Both the position numbers and the translations under genes were made by a program. From Mycobacterium sp. (GTDB lineage Bacteria > Actinomycetota > Actinomycetes > Mycobacteriales > Mycobacteriaceae): 64,000 nt of DNA. Positions 26,570 through 35,089 of the stretch are shown one piece after another; within the stretch, counting starts at the first letter, position 1; every line of letters starts with the position of its first letter. Location of the stretch: NCBI GenBank assembly GCA_003987775.1, contig RXJD01000023.1:186001-250000 (forward strand), in the 5' to 3' direction. Under the pieces are notes generated by a model that saw only the letters and a program-made list of their open reading frames with translations, was not told the origin of the DNA and did no database searches.

Positions 26570-27805
26570 TCAGCCCATCACCGTCAGATAGATCAGTGCC
26601 ACGTTAAGCAGACTAATCATCACCGCGACCACCCATCCAACGGCCGTCGTGGCGGGGTGGTTGGCGTCAGCGCCCATCAGTTTCCGATTGGCGGTGAGAC
26701 GGACCAGCGGCAACACCGCGAACGGAATCCCGAATGACAGCACCACCTGGGAGAGCACCAACGTGCGGGTGGGGTCCACGTTCAACGCGAGCAGCGCCAC
26801 CGCGGGACCCAGCGTGACCAGGCGGCGCACCACCATCGGCACCGACCAGTGCAGCAACCCCTGCATGATCATCGCTCCGGCGTAGGCGCCCACCGAGGAC
26901 GACGCCAGACCCGATGCCAGCAATCCGATGGCGAACAGCACCGCGATGGTCGGCCCCATCGTGTCGCGCACCGCGGCGTACGCGTCGTCGATGGAGGCCA
27001 CGTCTCCGTGGCCGCGCATGTTGTACGCGGCGACCAGCAGCATCGCCGCGTTCACCCCGCCGGCGATCACCATCGCCACCCCGACGTCCCAGCGCGTGAT
27101 GCGCAGCAACCGCCGTCGCGGCGTGCCGGCCTCGGGCCGCCCATGCCGGTCGCGGGAGAGTCCGGAATGCAGGTACACCGCATGCGGCATCACGGTGGCG
27201 CCCAGAATCGCGGCGGCCAGCAGCACACTTTCCGTTCCCTGGAAGCGTGGCACCAGCCCGGACATCACCTCGCCCGCCGGTGGGGTGGCGACGAAGAAGC
27301 TGGCCGTGAAACCGAGGGCGATCACCAACAGCAATCCGGTGATGACAGCCTCGAACAGACGCTGGCCCCGGCGGTCCTTGATCAGCAACAGCACCAGGGA
27401 GATGGCGCCGGTGATCAGCCCGCCGAGCGGTAGCGGCAACCCGAACAGGATGCGCAGCGCGATGGCGCCACCGATCACCTCTGCCACATCGGTCGACATG
27501 GCGACGATCTCGGCCTGCGCCCAGTACGCCAGCCGGGCGGGCCGCCCCATTCCACGCCCGATCGCTTCCGGGAGCGAATGCCCGGTGACCAGCCCGAGCT
27601 TGGCCGACAGGTACTGCACCAGGCCGGCCATCACGTTCGCGCCGACGATGACCCACAGCAGCAGGTAGCCGAACTTGGAGCCCGAGCTGACGTTGGCGGC
27701 GACGTTCCCGGGGTCGACGTAGGCGATCGCGGCGACGAAGGCAGGACCCAGCAGATACCAGCCCGCTTTGTCGGTGCTGCCGGTGACCGTGGTGTCCTGC
27801 GCCAA
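26570..27805 (-). CDS. mntH: Nramp-family Mn2+/H+ symporter MntH
   Basis: 411 residues with about eleven transmembrane helices. The metal-site motif DPGN in TM1 (AAIAYVDPGNVAAN) and MPHAVYLHSGLSRDR in TM6 are the Nramp signatures; the conserved transport motif GLITGAISLVLLL is also present. It imports Mn2+ or other divalent metals with protons. A TTG start at 27805 is required by the match to the family N-terminus. It agrees with Rv0924c in order and sequence. A metal-box-like motif lies upstream (27834). Confidence 0.95.
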   Translation of the reverse strand: MAQDTTVTGSTDKAGWYLLGPAFVAAIAYVDPGNVAANVSSGSKFGYLLLWVIVGANVMAGLVQYLSAKLGLVTGHSLPEAIGRGMGRPARLAYWAQAEIVAMSTDVAEVIGGAIALRILFGLPLPLGGLITGAISLVLLLIKDRRGQRLFEAVITGLLLVIALGFTASFFVATPPAGEVMSGLVPRFQGTESVLLAAAILGATVMPHAVYLHSGLSRDRHGRPEAGTPRRRLLRITRWDVGVAMVIAGGVNAAMLLVAAYNMRGHGDVASIDDAYAAVRDTMGPTIAVLFAIGLLASGLASSSVGAYAGAMIMQGLLHWSVPMVVRRLVTLGPAVALLALNVDPTRTLVLSQVVLSFGIPFAVLPLVRLTANRKLMGADANHPATTAVGWVVAVMISLLNVALIYLTVMG

Positions 27806-27833
27806 CTGTGGACCTACCGTTCGAAGTAAAAAG

Positions 27834-27850
27834 TTAGGTTAGCCGAAACC
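27834..27850. promoter_or_regulatory. Metal-box-like motif upstream of mntH
   Basis: TTAGGTTAGCCGAAACC lies 29 bp before the mntH start. Its left half equals one half of the mycobacterial iron-box consensus (TTAGGTTAG...), while the right half diverges, so it may be an MntR/IdeR-type site. Regulation of mntH by MntR is known in M. tuberculosis; assignment of this exact sequence is inferred. Confidence 0.4.
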
Positions 27851-27875
27851 GGGACGGCCACCGGCATCGGGCAGG

Positions 27876-28583
27876 TCAGCTCCGGTATTCGGGATTGGCG
27901 AAACTCGGCCGGCAGCCGGCGTCCCACTCGGTGCGCTGATTGCCCTCGGCAGGGATGCCGCCGTTGGCCTTCAGCATCCGCGCCACGTGTATCAGGTTGT
28001 AGGTCATGAACGTCGTATTGCGGTTGGTGAAGTCGTTCTCCGGGCCGCCTGAGCCGGGATCGAGGTAGGACGGCCCTGGGCCGGCCGGGCCGATCCAGCC
28101 CGCGTCGGCCTGCGGCGGGATCGTGTACCCGAGGTGTTGCAGGCTGTAGAGAATGTTCATCGCGCAGTGCTTCACGCCGTCTTCGTTGCCGGTGATCAGG
28201 CACCCGCCCACCCGTCCGTAGTAGGCGTACTGCCCCGCGTCGTTGAGCAGGTGCGAGCACGAGTAAAGACGCTCGATGACGCGCTTCATCACCGAACTGT
28301 TGTCGCCCAGCCAGATAGGCCCGCACAGCACCAGGATGTCGGCGGCCAACACCCGTTGGTAAAGGGTGGGCCATTCGTCTGTCTCCCAACCATGTTCGGT
28401 CATGTCCGGCCATACCCCGGTGGCGATGTCATGGTCGATTGCCCGCAGGCTGTCGACCTCGACGCCCTGCTCGCGCATGATGCCGGCGCTGCGTTCGATC
28501 AGGCCGTCGGTGTGGCTGAGTTCCGGGGAGCGTTTCAGGGTCGCGTTGATGAACAGGGCGCGGAGGCTGTTGTCAGAAGTCAA
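27876..28583 (-). CDS. NAD(P)H-dependent FMN reductase / flavodoxin-like protein (Rv0925c-like)
   Basis: 235 residues of flavodoxin-like fold. FINATLKRSPELSHTDGLI near residue 10 is the phosphate-binding loop for FMN, and ILVLCGPIWLGDNSSVMKRVIERL near residue 85 is the second flavin contact (PIWLG). The family includes quinone and azo reductases. TTG at 28583 is the only start giving the full fold; AGGTAAG lies upstream. M. tuberculosis Rv0925c occupies the same place after mntH. Confidence 0.85.
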   Translation of the reverse strand: MTSDNSLRALFINATLKRSPELSHTDGLIERSAGIMREQGVEVDSLRAIDHDIATGVWPDMTEHGWETDEWPTLYQRVLAADILVLCGPIWLGDNSSVMKRVIERLYSCSHLLNDAGQYAYYGRVGGCLITGNEDGVKHCAMNILYSLQHLGYTIPPQADAGWIGPAGPGPSYLDPGSGGPENDFTNRNTTFMTYNLIHVARMLKANGGIPAEGNQRTEWDAGCRPSFANPEYRS

Positions 28584-28679
28584 GGTGTGCTTACCTGCCC
28601 GTCCGGGTTAGTGGTGGCGTTTTGGCGGTGAGGATACCGGTGTCCGGAACCGCGGCCACCGAGCGCCGGGGGCGGGCAA

Positions 28680-29759
28680 TCAGTCAGCCGGCAGATAGAG
28701 ACCGCGACCGGGGATCAGCGGCAGATCAAGGGTGGTGCGGATCCCGGAAGGCGCGGCCACCACCGCAGGAATCGCGTTGACCACCCGCATCGCGGTGGCG
28801 ACCAACCCGGCATGGTTGTGATCGCCGCGCCGGCTGCTCAGGCAGATGTCCATGGCATACGACGGTTCACCGGTGATCTCGACCCGATAGGAACCCCCGG
28901 GCTGCGCGGGCTGCGGCCAGTCCGGGCACAGGTCTTCCCGCAATCGCGTGATGTGTTCGAGGACGACCGCCGGGCGGCCGTCCACCATGCCGAGCACCTC
29001 GAACCGCAACGCCGCGGCACTGCCTTCGGGGACGTGGCCCGAGGCGATGTCGAACGCCTCCGGCGCCGGCACCCGTTGATACTTCTCTGTGACCTCGTCG
29101 AGCGAAATGCCAAGGCCCGCAGCAAGTTGGCGCACCACCGATCCCCAGGCAAGACTCAGTACCCCGGGTTGCAGCAGGATCGGAGTCTCCTCGAGCGGTT
29201 TGCCGAAACCCATCACGTCGAACATGACGACTGCGCTGTCATAGGTCGCGTAGTCGACGATCTCCATGCAACGGATCTGCTCGACGCTCTGACAGGTGCC
29301 GGCCAAGGCCATCGGCAGCAGGTCGTTGGCGAAGCCCGGATCGATGCCGCCGACGAAGAGGCTCGAATTGCCTTCGCGTGCAGCGTCTTCGATCGGTTTG
29401 ATCAACTCCTCCGGCAAGACCTGCCACGGGTACTGCAGGAAGACGGGGCCGCTGCCGACGATGTTGACGCCGGCCGCCAGAACGCGGCGGTAGTCCTCCA
29501 GCGCTTCGGGCAGGCGGTTGTCAGCCATGGCGTTGTAGACGGCGCACTGTGGTTTGGTGGCCAGTACGGCGTCCAGGTCGGTGGTGGCCAGCACTCCCGT
29601 TGCCCCGTCGAGGCCCGCGAGTTCGGCGGCGTCCTTGCCCGCCTTGGCATCCGAGGAAACCCGGACGCCGGTGAGCTCGAATTCCGGGTTGGTGATCAGC
29701 GCTTTCAGTGAATGGATGCCGACATTGCCGGTGCCAAGCTGGGCGACGCGTATTGCCAT
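28680..29759 (-). CDS. Dihydrodipicolinate-reductase-like NAD(P)H-dependent amine/amino acid dehydrogenase (Rv0926c-like)
   Basis: 359 residues. The N-terminal Rossmann motif VAQLGTGNVGIHSLKAL is followed by VRVSSDAKAGKDAAEL and ATTDLDAVLATKP, the pattern of DapB-N-like proteins such as 2,4-diaminopentanoate dehydrogenase. The active-site segment VGGIDPGFANDLLP lies near residue 145. True DapB is shorter (about 245-270), so a lysine-pathway role is unlikely. ATG 29759 has a GAGGAGCC site. The gene follows the SDR by 10 bp, so they form an operon (Rv0927c-Rv0926c order) that may share the KstR-type box at 30619. Confidence 0.85.
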   Translation of the reverse strand: MAIRVAQLGTGNVGIHSLKALITNPEFELTGVRVSSDAKAGKDAAELAGLDGATGVLATTDLDAVLATKPQCAVYNAMADNRLPEALEDYRRVLAAGVNIVGSGPVFLQYPWQVLPEELIKPIEDAAREGNSSLFVGGIDPGFANDLLPMALAGTCQSVEQIRCMEIVDYATYDSAVVMFDVMGFGKPLEETPILLQPGVLSLAWGSVVRQLAAGLGISLDEVTEKYQRVPAPEAFDIASGHVPEGSAAALRFEVLGMVDGRPAVVLEHITRLREDLCPDWPQPAQPGGSYRVEITGEPSYAMDICLSSRRGDHNHAGLVATAMRVVNAIPAVVAAPSGIRTTLDLPLIPGRGLYLPAD

Positions 29760-29769
29760 GGTCGGCTCC

Positions 29770-30561
29770 TCACAGATCGGGGACGGGGATGTCGAGGTTG
29801 GGGTAGGTGAGGCCGCCGTCGACCTCAAGCGTCTTCCCAGTCAGGAAGCCGCCGGCAGGTGAGGCCAAATAGACTGCAGCAGCCGCGATATCGATTGGAT
29901 CGCCGAGGCGGCGCAGTGGCGTCGCCTTCTCCATCGGTGTCCGGAGCTCGTCATTGCCCGCCACGACGTCGAGCGCCGACGTGAGAATCGATCCCGGTGC
30001 GATCGCGTTGACCCTGATGCGCGGGCACAGGTCCAGCGCCGTCAGGCGGGTGTAGTGGGACAGGGCGGCCTTGGCGGTGCCGTAGGCGGCGAAACCCCGT
30101 CCGGCCAGCCGGCCGATGGCCGACGTGATGTTGATGATGCTGCCTCCGCCGGAGTGCTCGAGCATCAGCGGCACGGCAGCGACGGTGAGGGCGTGCGCCG
30201 TGGCGACGTTGAACGTGAACGCATCCTTGAGGTCTTTCGTCGACGTGGTCAGCAGCGTGTTGGGCATCGTGCCGCCGACGTTGTTGACGACGATGTCTAG
30301 TTTGCCGAACGCCTCGACGGCCTCGCCCGCCAATTTGGCGGTGTCCTCCGGGTGTGCCAGGTCGGCGGTGACGACGTGGGCGCGGCGGCCGGTCGCCCGG
30401 ACCTGCTCGGCCACTTCGTCTAGCTGGGACTGTGTTCGGGACGAAATGACGACGTCGGCACCTGCTTCGGCGAAAGCCAGTGCCATGGCCGCACCCAGGC
30501 CGCGGCCGCCTCCGGTGATGACGGCGACCTTGTCGTCCAGACGGAACCTGTCGAGGATCAC
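29770..30561 (-). CDS. Short-chain dehydrogenase/reductase (Rv0927c-like)
   Basis: 263 residues, classical SDR. The cofactor motif [12 protein letters not shown] is near residue 16, NNVGG replaces NNAGG near residue 95, the catalytic Ser is in [12 protein letters not shown] and YGTAKAALS gives the Tyr/Lys pair near residue 160. It oxidises or reduces a hydroxyl/keto group with NAD(P). It is the first gene of a two-gene unit. A TNNAACNNGTTNNA site 58 bp upstream suggests control by the cholesterol regulator KstR. Confidence 0.9.
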   Translation of the reverse strand: MILDRFRLDDKVAVITGGGRGLGAAMALAFAEAGADVVISSRTQSQLDEVAEQVRATGRRAHVVTADLAHPEDTAKLAGEAVEAFGKLDIVVNNVGGTMPNTLLTTSTKDLKDAFTFNVATAHALTVAAVPLMLEHSGGGSIINITSAIGRLAGRGFAAYGTAKAALSHYTRLTALDLCPRIRVNAIAPGSILTSALDVVAGNDELRTPMEKATPLRRLGDPIDIAAAAVYLASPAGGFLTGKTLEVDGGLTYPNLDIPVPDL

Positions 30562-30618
30562 GAGGGCCTCGCTTCAGTTGACGGCCGAAACGGGTGTGTG
30601 CCGTCCCGGGAGGATTTC

Positions 30619-30632
30619 TGTAACAGGTTCTA
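30619..30632. promoter_or_regulatory. KstR-type operator
   Basis: TGTAACAGGTTCTA fits the published KstR consensus TNNAACNNGTTNNA at every fixed position. It lies 58 bp before the SDR start on the minus strand. KstR represses sterol-catabolism genes in mycobacteria; whether this site is occupied is not shown by the sequence. Confidence 0.55.
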
Positions 30633-30684
30633 CTTTGTCACACCGCCCGGGAAACGTAACGCAGGAGGCCTCTTGCCGCCGCGG

Positions 30685-31107
30685 CTAGATGGTGCCGCGC
30701 GGCATCACCCACCGGTGCTGGAACGTCAATACCGTCGCGGCCGTCTCGAAACAGTCGTCGTAGTGCACCACGACGACTTTGTGCGCCGACGCCAGCGCGG
30801 CAGTCAGCAGGTCGGTGATGTCGACCGCGTCGTGCGCACCGGCTTTCGCCAATGCCCGCTGCGCGCCCAGGGCGGTATGCCAGTGTTCGTCATTGGTCGG
30901 CAGATATTCGCGGGTCGTGCGGTGTTCGGCCAACCGCTGCTCGTATTCGTCAAACCCCTCGGCTGCGGACAGCGCTTCCGCGTCCAGTGATGCGGTGGTG
31001 GCGACAACCCCGGTGTCGAGCAGCGCGCGCAACCGGCGCGACACCTCCGGGTGGTACATCCTGACGGCGGCACTGGTGTCGATGAGGTAGCGCCCTACCA
31101 ACGCCAC
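30685..31107 (-). CDS. VapC-like PIN-domain ribonuclease toxin
   Basis: 140 residues of PIN fold. The acidic residues are all present: YLIDTSAAVRM (first Asp, residue 9), LDAEALSAAEGFDEYE (Glu), AHDAVDITDLLTAALA (Asp pair) and VVVVHYDDCFETAA (late Asp). Such toxins cut tRNA or rRNA with Mg2+. GTG at 31107 follows AGAGGCGG. No intact VapB antitoxin is visible upstream; only a 29-codon frame overlaps its start (31095-31184). It sits between the SDR operon and the phosphate locus, where I recall no gene in M. tuberculosis. Confidence 0.82.
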   Translation of the reverse strand: MALVGRYLIDTSAAVRMYHPEVSRRLRALLDTGVVATTASLDAEALSAAEGFDEYEQRLAEHRTTREYLPTNDEHWHTALGAQRALAKAGAHDAVDITDLLTAALASAHKVVVVHYDDCFETAATVLTFQHRWVMPRGTI

Positions 31108-31184
31108 GCGGAGCCGCCTCTCTTGGTGCGCATCATCAATTCCCCTCTGTGAGTGCGTATTTCGACAATGGCGCGTCCCTGCAA
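31095..31184 (-). pseudogene. Possible truncated antitoxin/leader ORF before vapC
   Basis: In the frame ending at TAG 31095 the minus strand reads RAIVEIRTHRGELMMRTKR followed by GGSAWRW, starting from a TTG at 31184 after a stop codon. It overlaps the VapC start by 13 bp, as many VapB genes do, but is far shorter than the 70-90 residues expected and has no clear DNA-binding motif. It may be the tail of a decayed antitoxin or chance. Confidence 0.25.
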
Positions 31185-32072
31185 CTACGGCGCTGCGGGC
31201 GAATGTCGGAACGTCGCGGAGATACCCGCGAGCGGGTTCCCGTCGGTCGTCATTGAGCCGAACGGGTAAGCGTCCAAGTTAGTGGGCATGTCGCGAATAG
31301 TGGCGAATTGGAATGGCTTTGTTATTGAAAAGTTATATGACCGGCAGTCATTGTAAACGATATGGACATGACTAATGAGAAATGGTGCGCAGAATTAGGC
31401 CGGACACTCCGACTGCTCCGCGCGGTGCTGCACAGATCGTGGACAAAAGTGGCGCGGAAGTAATGCTTCCCACGTGGTCCCGCGCTGCTGCGCATCTGCG
31501 GCGGCCAACCTCCACTGTCGTAATGATGTACTGAATCGGGACTGGTGCATAGTCTTTTGTCATCTGGAAGGGTGTGCAGCTGCGCTGGGTCGCGCCGTCC
31601 CCGCGGAATCGACACCCACGTGGCCACGGTGTCACGATTGGAAATCGCGTCCGGTATTCAATTGAAGGCCGGAAATGGATTGGCCCGACGTCGTTTTATC
31701 GATCGACAGCGCGAGGGGGAACAACGGGTCCCTCCGGCGAAGAAGAAAGCCACCAATGTTCGGGCGCCGGTGCCAACGGCGCGGCCCGGTGGTTTTAGCT
31801 TGCGCACCGCTGGTTGGCCAGATCGGATGTCGTGAATCACTTTTGGCCGCAACGTATTCCGCCGATAGCGCCATTCCGGCTGCGTCCTGCCCGGCGAGCC
31901 TGCCGTCGCGGGATGGGTGCGGGAGGGTCGCAACGTCGCTTTCGTCGACTCTTTCACCGCACGTTACCGGTTGTTAATGTAGCGGCAAGGGAGTGAGGAA
32001 AGGGTCTGGTCGGACAAGCCGTGGCGGAGGGACGGCGGTTAGTATGTTTCATGTCTACCGATAGGAAGTGAA
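31185..32072. other. About 890-bp non-coding region upstream of pstS3
   Basis: No frame here has protein-like composition or a family motif. The stretch 31290-31390 is clearly poorer in GC than the flanks. A Pho-box-like repeat is near 31952 and an AGGAAG ribosome site at 32063. A 33-codon frame (31362-31463, MDMTNEKWCAELGR...) is visible but unsupported. The length is unusual for this gene-dense window and suggests a long regulated leader or a decayed gene. Confidence 0.5.
31952..31979. promoter_or_regulatory. Candidate RegX3 (Pho) box upstream of pstS3
   Basis: TTTCACC-GCAC-GTTACCG, followed by GTTAATG, gives heptamers with about 11-bp spacing, similar to the GTTCACC-type direct repeats bound by SenX3-RegX3. 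It ends 93 bp before the pstS3 start. RegX3 control of pstS3 in phosphate limitation is known for M. tuberculosis; this site is inferred from similarity. Confidence 0.4.
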
Positions 32073-33191
32073 TTGAAACTCAACCGATTTGGCGCCGCGC
32101 TCGGTGTCCTGGCTTCAGGCGCACTGGTGTTGTCAGCATGCGGTAGCGACAACAACGCTGGTGGGGGAGGTCAAGGCACGTCGGGCGGTTCGTCGGGCAG
32201 CGTGAGCTGCGGCGGCAAGAAGACGCTGAAGGCCAGTGGCTCCACCGCTCAGGCCAACGCGATGACCCGGTTCGTCAAAGCGTTCGAATCGGCCTGCCCC
32301 GGGCAGACGTTGAACTACACCGGCAACGGGTCCGGTGCCGGAATCAGCGAATTCAACGGCAACCAAACCGATTTCGGTGGCTCCGACTCTCCGCTCAGCA
32401 AGGATGAGGCGGCGGCGGCGCAGAAGCGCTGCGGCGACGCGCCGGCGTGGAATCTGCCGGTGGTGTTCGGGCCCATCGCGGTCACCTACAACATCGGTGG
32501 CGTCAGTTCGCTGAATCTCGACGGGCCCACGCTGGCCAAGATCTTCAGCGGTGCCATCACCAGCTGGAACGACCCGGCGATCGCGGCCATCAACTCGGGC
32601 ACGAACCTGCCCGCCACGCCGATTCACGTCGTGTTCCGTAGCGACGAGTCGGGAACCACCGACAACTTCCAGCGCTACCTCGACGCCGCGTCCAACGGCG
32701 CATGGGGCAAGGGCGCCGGCAAGGCGTTCAAGGGCGGCGTCGGCGAAGGCGCCAAGGGCAACGACGGCACCTCGGCTGCCATCAAGAACACCGAAGGCTC
32801 GATCACCTACAACGAGTGGTCGTTCGCCCAGGGCCAGCGCCTGAACATGGCCAAGATCATCACGTCGGCCGGCCCGGAGCCGGTCGCCATCGGCACCGAC
32901 TCGGTGGGTAAGACGATCGCCGGGGCCACGATTTCCGGTCAGGGCAATGACCTGGTGCTCGACACGCTCTCGTTCTACCGGCCCACCCAGCCCGGTTCGT
33001 ACCCGATCGTGCTGGCCACCTACGAGATCGTCTGCTCGAAGTACCCGGACGCCCAGGTCGGGACGGCGGTGAAGGCGTTCCTGCAGTCGACCATCGGCGG
33101 CGGCCAGAATGGGTTGGGTGACAACGGTTACGTCCCCATCCCGGACTCGTTCAAGTCGAGGCTGTCGACCGCGGTCAACGCGATCTCCTGA
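32073..33191 (+). CDS. pstS3: Phosphate-binding lipoprotein PstS3
   Basis: 372 residues from a TTG start at 32073, with AGGAAG 5 bp upstream. A lipoprotein signal ends in LSAC (Cys23). The mature part has the periplasmic phosphate-binder motifs [36 protein letters not shown] and [18 protein letters not shown], which supply the phosphate ligands. It captures inorganic phosphate at the envelope for the PstC/PstA channel encoded directly downstream. It matches Rv0928. Confidence 0.95.
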   Translation: MKLNRFGAALGVLASGALVLSACGSDNNAGGGGQGTSGGSSGSVSCGGKKTLKASGSTAQANAMTRFVKAFESACPGQTLNYTGNGSGAGISEFNGNQTDFGGSDSPLSKDEAAAAQKRCGDAPAWNLPVVFGPIAVTYNIGGVSSLNLDGPTLAKIFSGAITSWNDPAIAAINSGTNLPATPIHVVFRSDESGTTDNFQRYLDAASNGAWGKGAGKAFKGGVGEGAKGNDGTSAAIKNTEGSITYNEWSFAQGQRLNMAKIITSAGPEPVAIGTDSVGKTIAGATISGQGNDLVLDTLSFYRPTQPGSYPIVLATYEIVCSKYPDAQVGTAVKAFLQSTIGGGQNGLGDNGYVPIPDSFKSRLSTAVNAIS

Positions 33192-33203
33192 TCTGAGGTT
33201 CAC

Positions 33204-34175
33204 GTGGTCAAAGCCCCGCTAGCAAAGCATGCGCTAGCGGAGGTGGATGCGCGCGCAGCAAGACGGGCGGATCGCCTGTTCAGGTTGGTCGCCTCGGCGG
33301 CCGGGTCGACAATCGTGGCAGCAATCCTGCTGATCGCGGTGTTTCTCCTGATCAAGGCGATTCCGTCGCTGCGCGCCAATCAGGCGAACTTCTTCACCAG
33401 CGCGAAGTTCGACACCTCCTCCGACAAGCTGGCCTTCGGCATCCGTGACCTGTTCATGGTCACCGTGCTCAGCTCCATCAGTGCCCTGGCGCTGGCGGTG
33501 CCGATCGCCGTCGGAATCGCCGTGTTCATCACCCAGTACGCCCCCAAGCGGCTGGCGCGGCCATTCGGCGCCATGGTCGATCTGCTGGCCGCGGTGCCGT
33601 CGATCATCTTCGGCTTGTGGGGGATCTTCGTTCTGGCCCCGAAGCTGCTACCCCTCGCGACGGTGCTGAACGACAACCTGGGATGGCTGTTTCTGTTCAA
33701 GAGCGGCAATGTCTCACTGGCCGGAGGCGGCACGATCTTCACCGCGAGCATCGTCCTTGCGGTGATGATCCTGCCGATCGTCACCTCGGTGTCGCGCGAA
33801 GTGTTCCGCCAGACCCCGCCCATGCAGATCGAGGCGGCGCAGGCGTTGGGCGCGACGAAGTGGGAGGTGGTGCGGATGACCGTGCTGCCGTTCGGCCGCA
33901 GCGGTGTGATCGCCGCGTCCATGCTGGGGCTGGGTCGCGCGCTGGGCGAAACAGTGGCAGTGCTGATCATCCTGCGATCGGCCGCCAAGCCGGGCAACTG
34001 GTCGCTGTTCGACGGTGGGTACACGTTCGCCTCCAAAATCGCTTCGGCCGCTTCGGAATTCAGTGCGCCGCTGCCGACCGGTGCGTATATCTCCGCGGGT
34101 TTCGCCTTGTTCGTGCTGACATTCATGGTCAACGCCGCGGCTCGCGCGATCGCCGGCGGAAAGGTCAACGGATGA
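33204..34175 (+). CDS. pstC2: Phosphate ABC transporter permease PstC
   Basis: 323 residues with six transmembrane helices. The EAA loop for ATPase contact is [22 protein letters not shown] near residue 210. [22 protein letters not shown] is TM1 and [17 protein letters not shown] a mid-channel helix. GTG at 33204 is 12 bp after pstS3. Forms the membrane channel with PstA. Order matches Rv0929 (PstC2). Confidence 0.95.
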   Translation: MVKAPLAKHALAEVDARAARRADRLFRLVASAAGSTIVAAILLIAVFLLIKAIPSLRANQANFFTSAKFDTSSDKLAFGIRDLFMVTVLSSISALALAVPIAVGIAVFITQYAPKRLARPFGAMVDLLAAVPSIIFGLWGIFVLAPKLLPLATVLNDNLGWLFLFKSGNVSLAGGGTIFTASIVLAVMILPIVTSVSREVFRQTPPMQIEAAQALGATKWEVVRMTVLPFGRSGVIAASMLGLGRALGETVAVLIILRSAAKPGNWSLFDGGYTFASKIASAASEFSAPLPTGAYISAGFALFVLTFMVNAAARAIAGGKVNG

Positions 34176-35083
34176 GCCAGCTCAGTGCCACCGCGCTCGA
34201 ACAGCCGGTCAAGGTGGTGGTGTTCCGGCCGTTGAGCACGGTTCGCCGGATCAAGAACAGCGCCGCGACGATCTTCTTCTTCACGTCGTTCCTCGTCGCG
34301 TTGGTGCCGCTGATCTGGTTGCTGTGGGTGGTGATCGCGCGCGGCTGGCACGCGGTCGTCCAGGCCGACTGGTGGACGCATTCGCTGCGCGGCGTGCTGC
34401 CCGAGGAATTCAGCGGCGGGGTCTATCAGGCGTTGTACGGGACGGTGGCCCAGGCCGGTGTGGCGGCGGTGATTGCGGTGCCGCTGGGGCTGATGACCGC
34501 GGTGTATCTGGTCGAATACGGCACCAGCCGGATGGCGCGCGTGACGACGTTCATGGTCGACGTGCTGGCCGGCGTGCCCTCCATCGTGGCTGCCCTGTTC
34601 ATCTTCAGCCTCTGGATCGCGACGCTCGGATTCCAGCAGAGCGCGTTCGCGGTGTCACTGGCCCTGGTCCTGCTGATGTTGCCGGTGGTGGTGCGCTCCA
34701 CCGAGGAGATGCTGCGGCTGGTGCCCGACGAACTGCGCGAAGCCAGCTATGCGCTGGGCGTCCCGAAGTGGAAGACGATCGTGCGGATCGTGGCGCCCAT
34801 CGCGACACCGGGCATCATCTCCGGGGTGTTGCTGGCGGTCGCCCGGGTGATCGGCGAGACGGCGCCGGTGCTGGTGCTGGTGGGCTACAGCCGGTCGATC
34901 AACTACGACATCTTCAACGGCAACATGGCTTCGCTGCCGCTGCTGATCTACACCGAGCTCACCAACCCCGAACACGCAGGTTTCCTGCGCGTCTGGGGGG
35001 CGGCGCTGACCCTGATCATCATCGTCGCCGCGATCAACCTGTCGGCCGCGGGCATGCGGTTCCTGGCCACCCGGAAGCGCTGA
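34172..35083 (+). CDS. pstA1: Phosphate ABC transporter permease PstA
   Basis: 303 residues with six transmembrane helices and EAA loop [23 protein letters not shown] near residue 190. The ATG at 34172 overlaps the pstC stop (ATGA), so translation is coupled. Partner of PstC in the inner membrane; in M. tuberculosis PstA1 (Rv0930) also takes part in SenX3-RegX3 signalling. The operon ends here without pstB, so an ATPase encoded elsewhere (PhoT-like) must drive it. It is convergent with pknD, with 6 bp between stops. Confidence 0.95.
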   Translation: MSQLSATALEQPVKVVVFRPLSTVRRIKNSAATIFFFTSFLVALVPLIWLLWVVIARGWHAVVQADWWTHSLRGVLPEEFSGGVYQALYGTVAQAGVAAVIAVPLGLMTAVYLVEYGTSRMARVTTFMVDVLAGVPSIVAALFIFSLWIATLGFQQSAFAVSLALVLLMLPVVVRSTEEMLRLVPDELREASYALGVPKWKTIVRIVAPIATPGIISGVLLAVARVIGETAPVLVLVGYSRSINYDIFNGNMASLPLLIYTELTNPEHAGFLRVWGAALTLIIIVAAINLSAAGMRFLATRKR

Positions 35084-35089
35084 CCCGGC

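Noticed and set aside
31362..31463. 33-codon frame in the pstS3 upstream region as a gene
   Set aside because: No ribosome site or known relative; kept only as a remark in the region entry.
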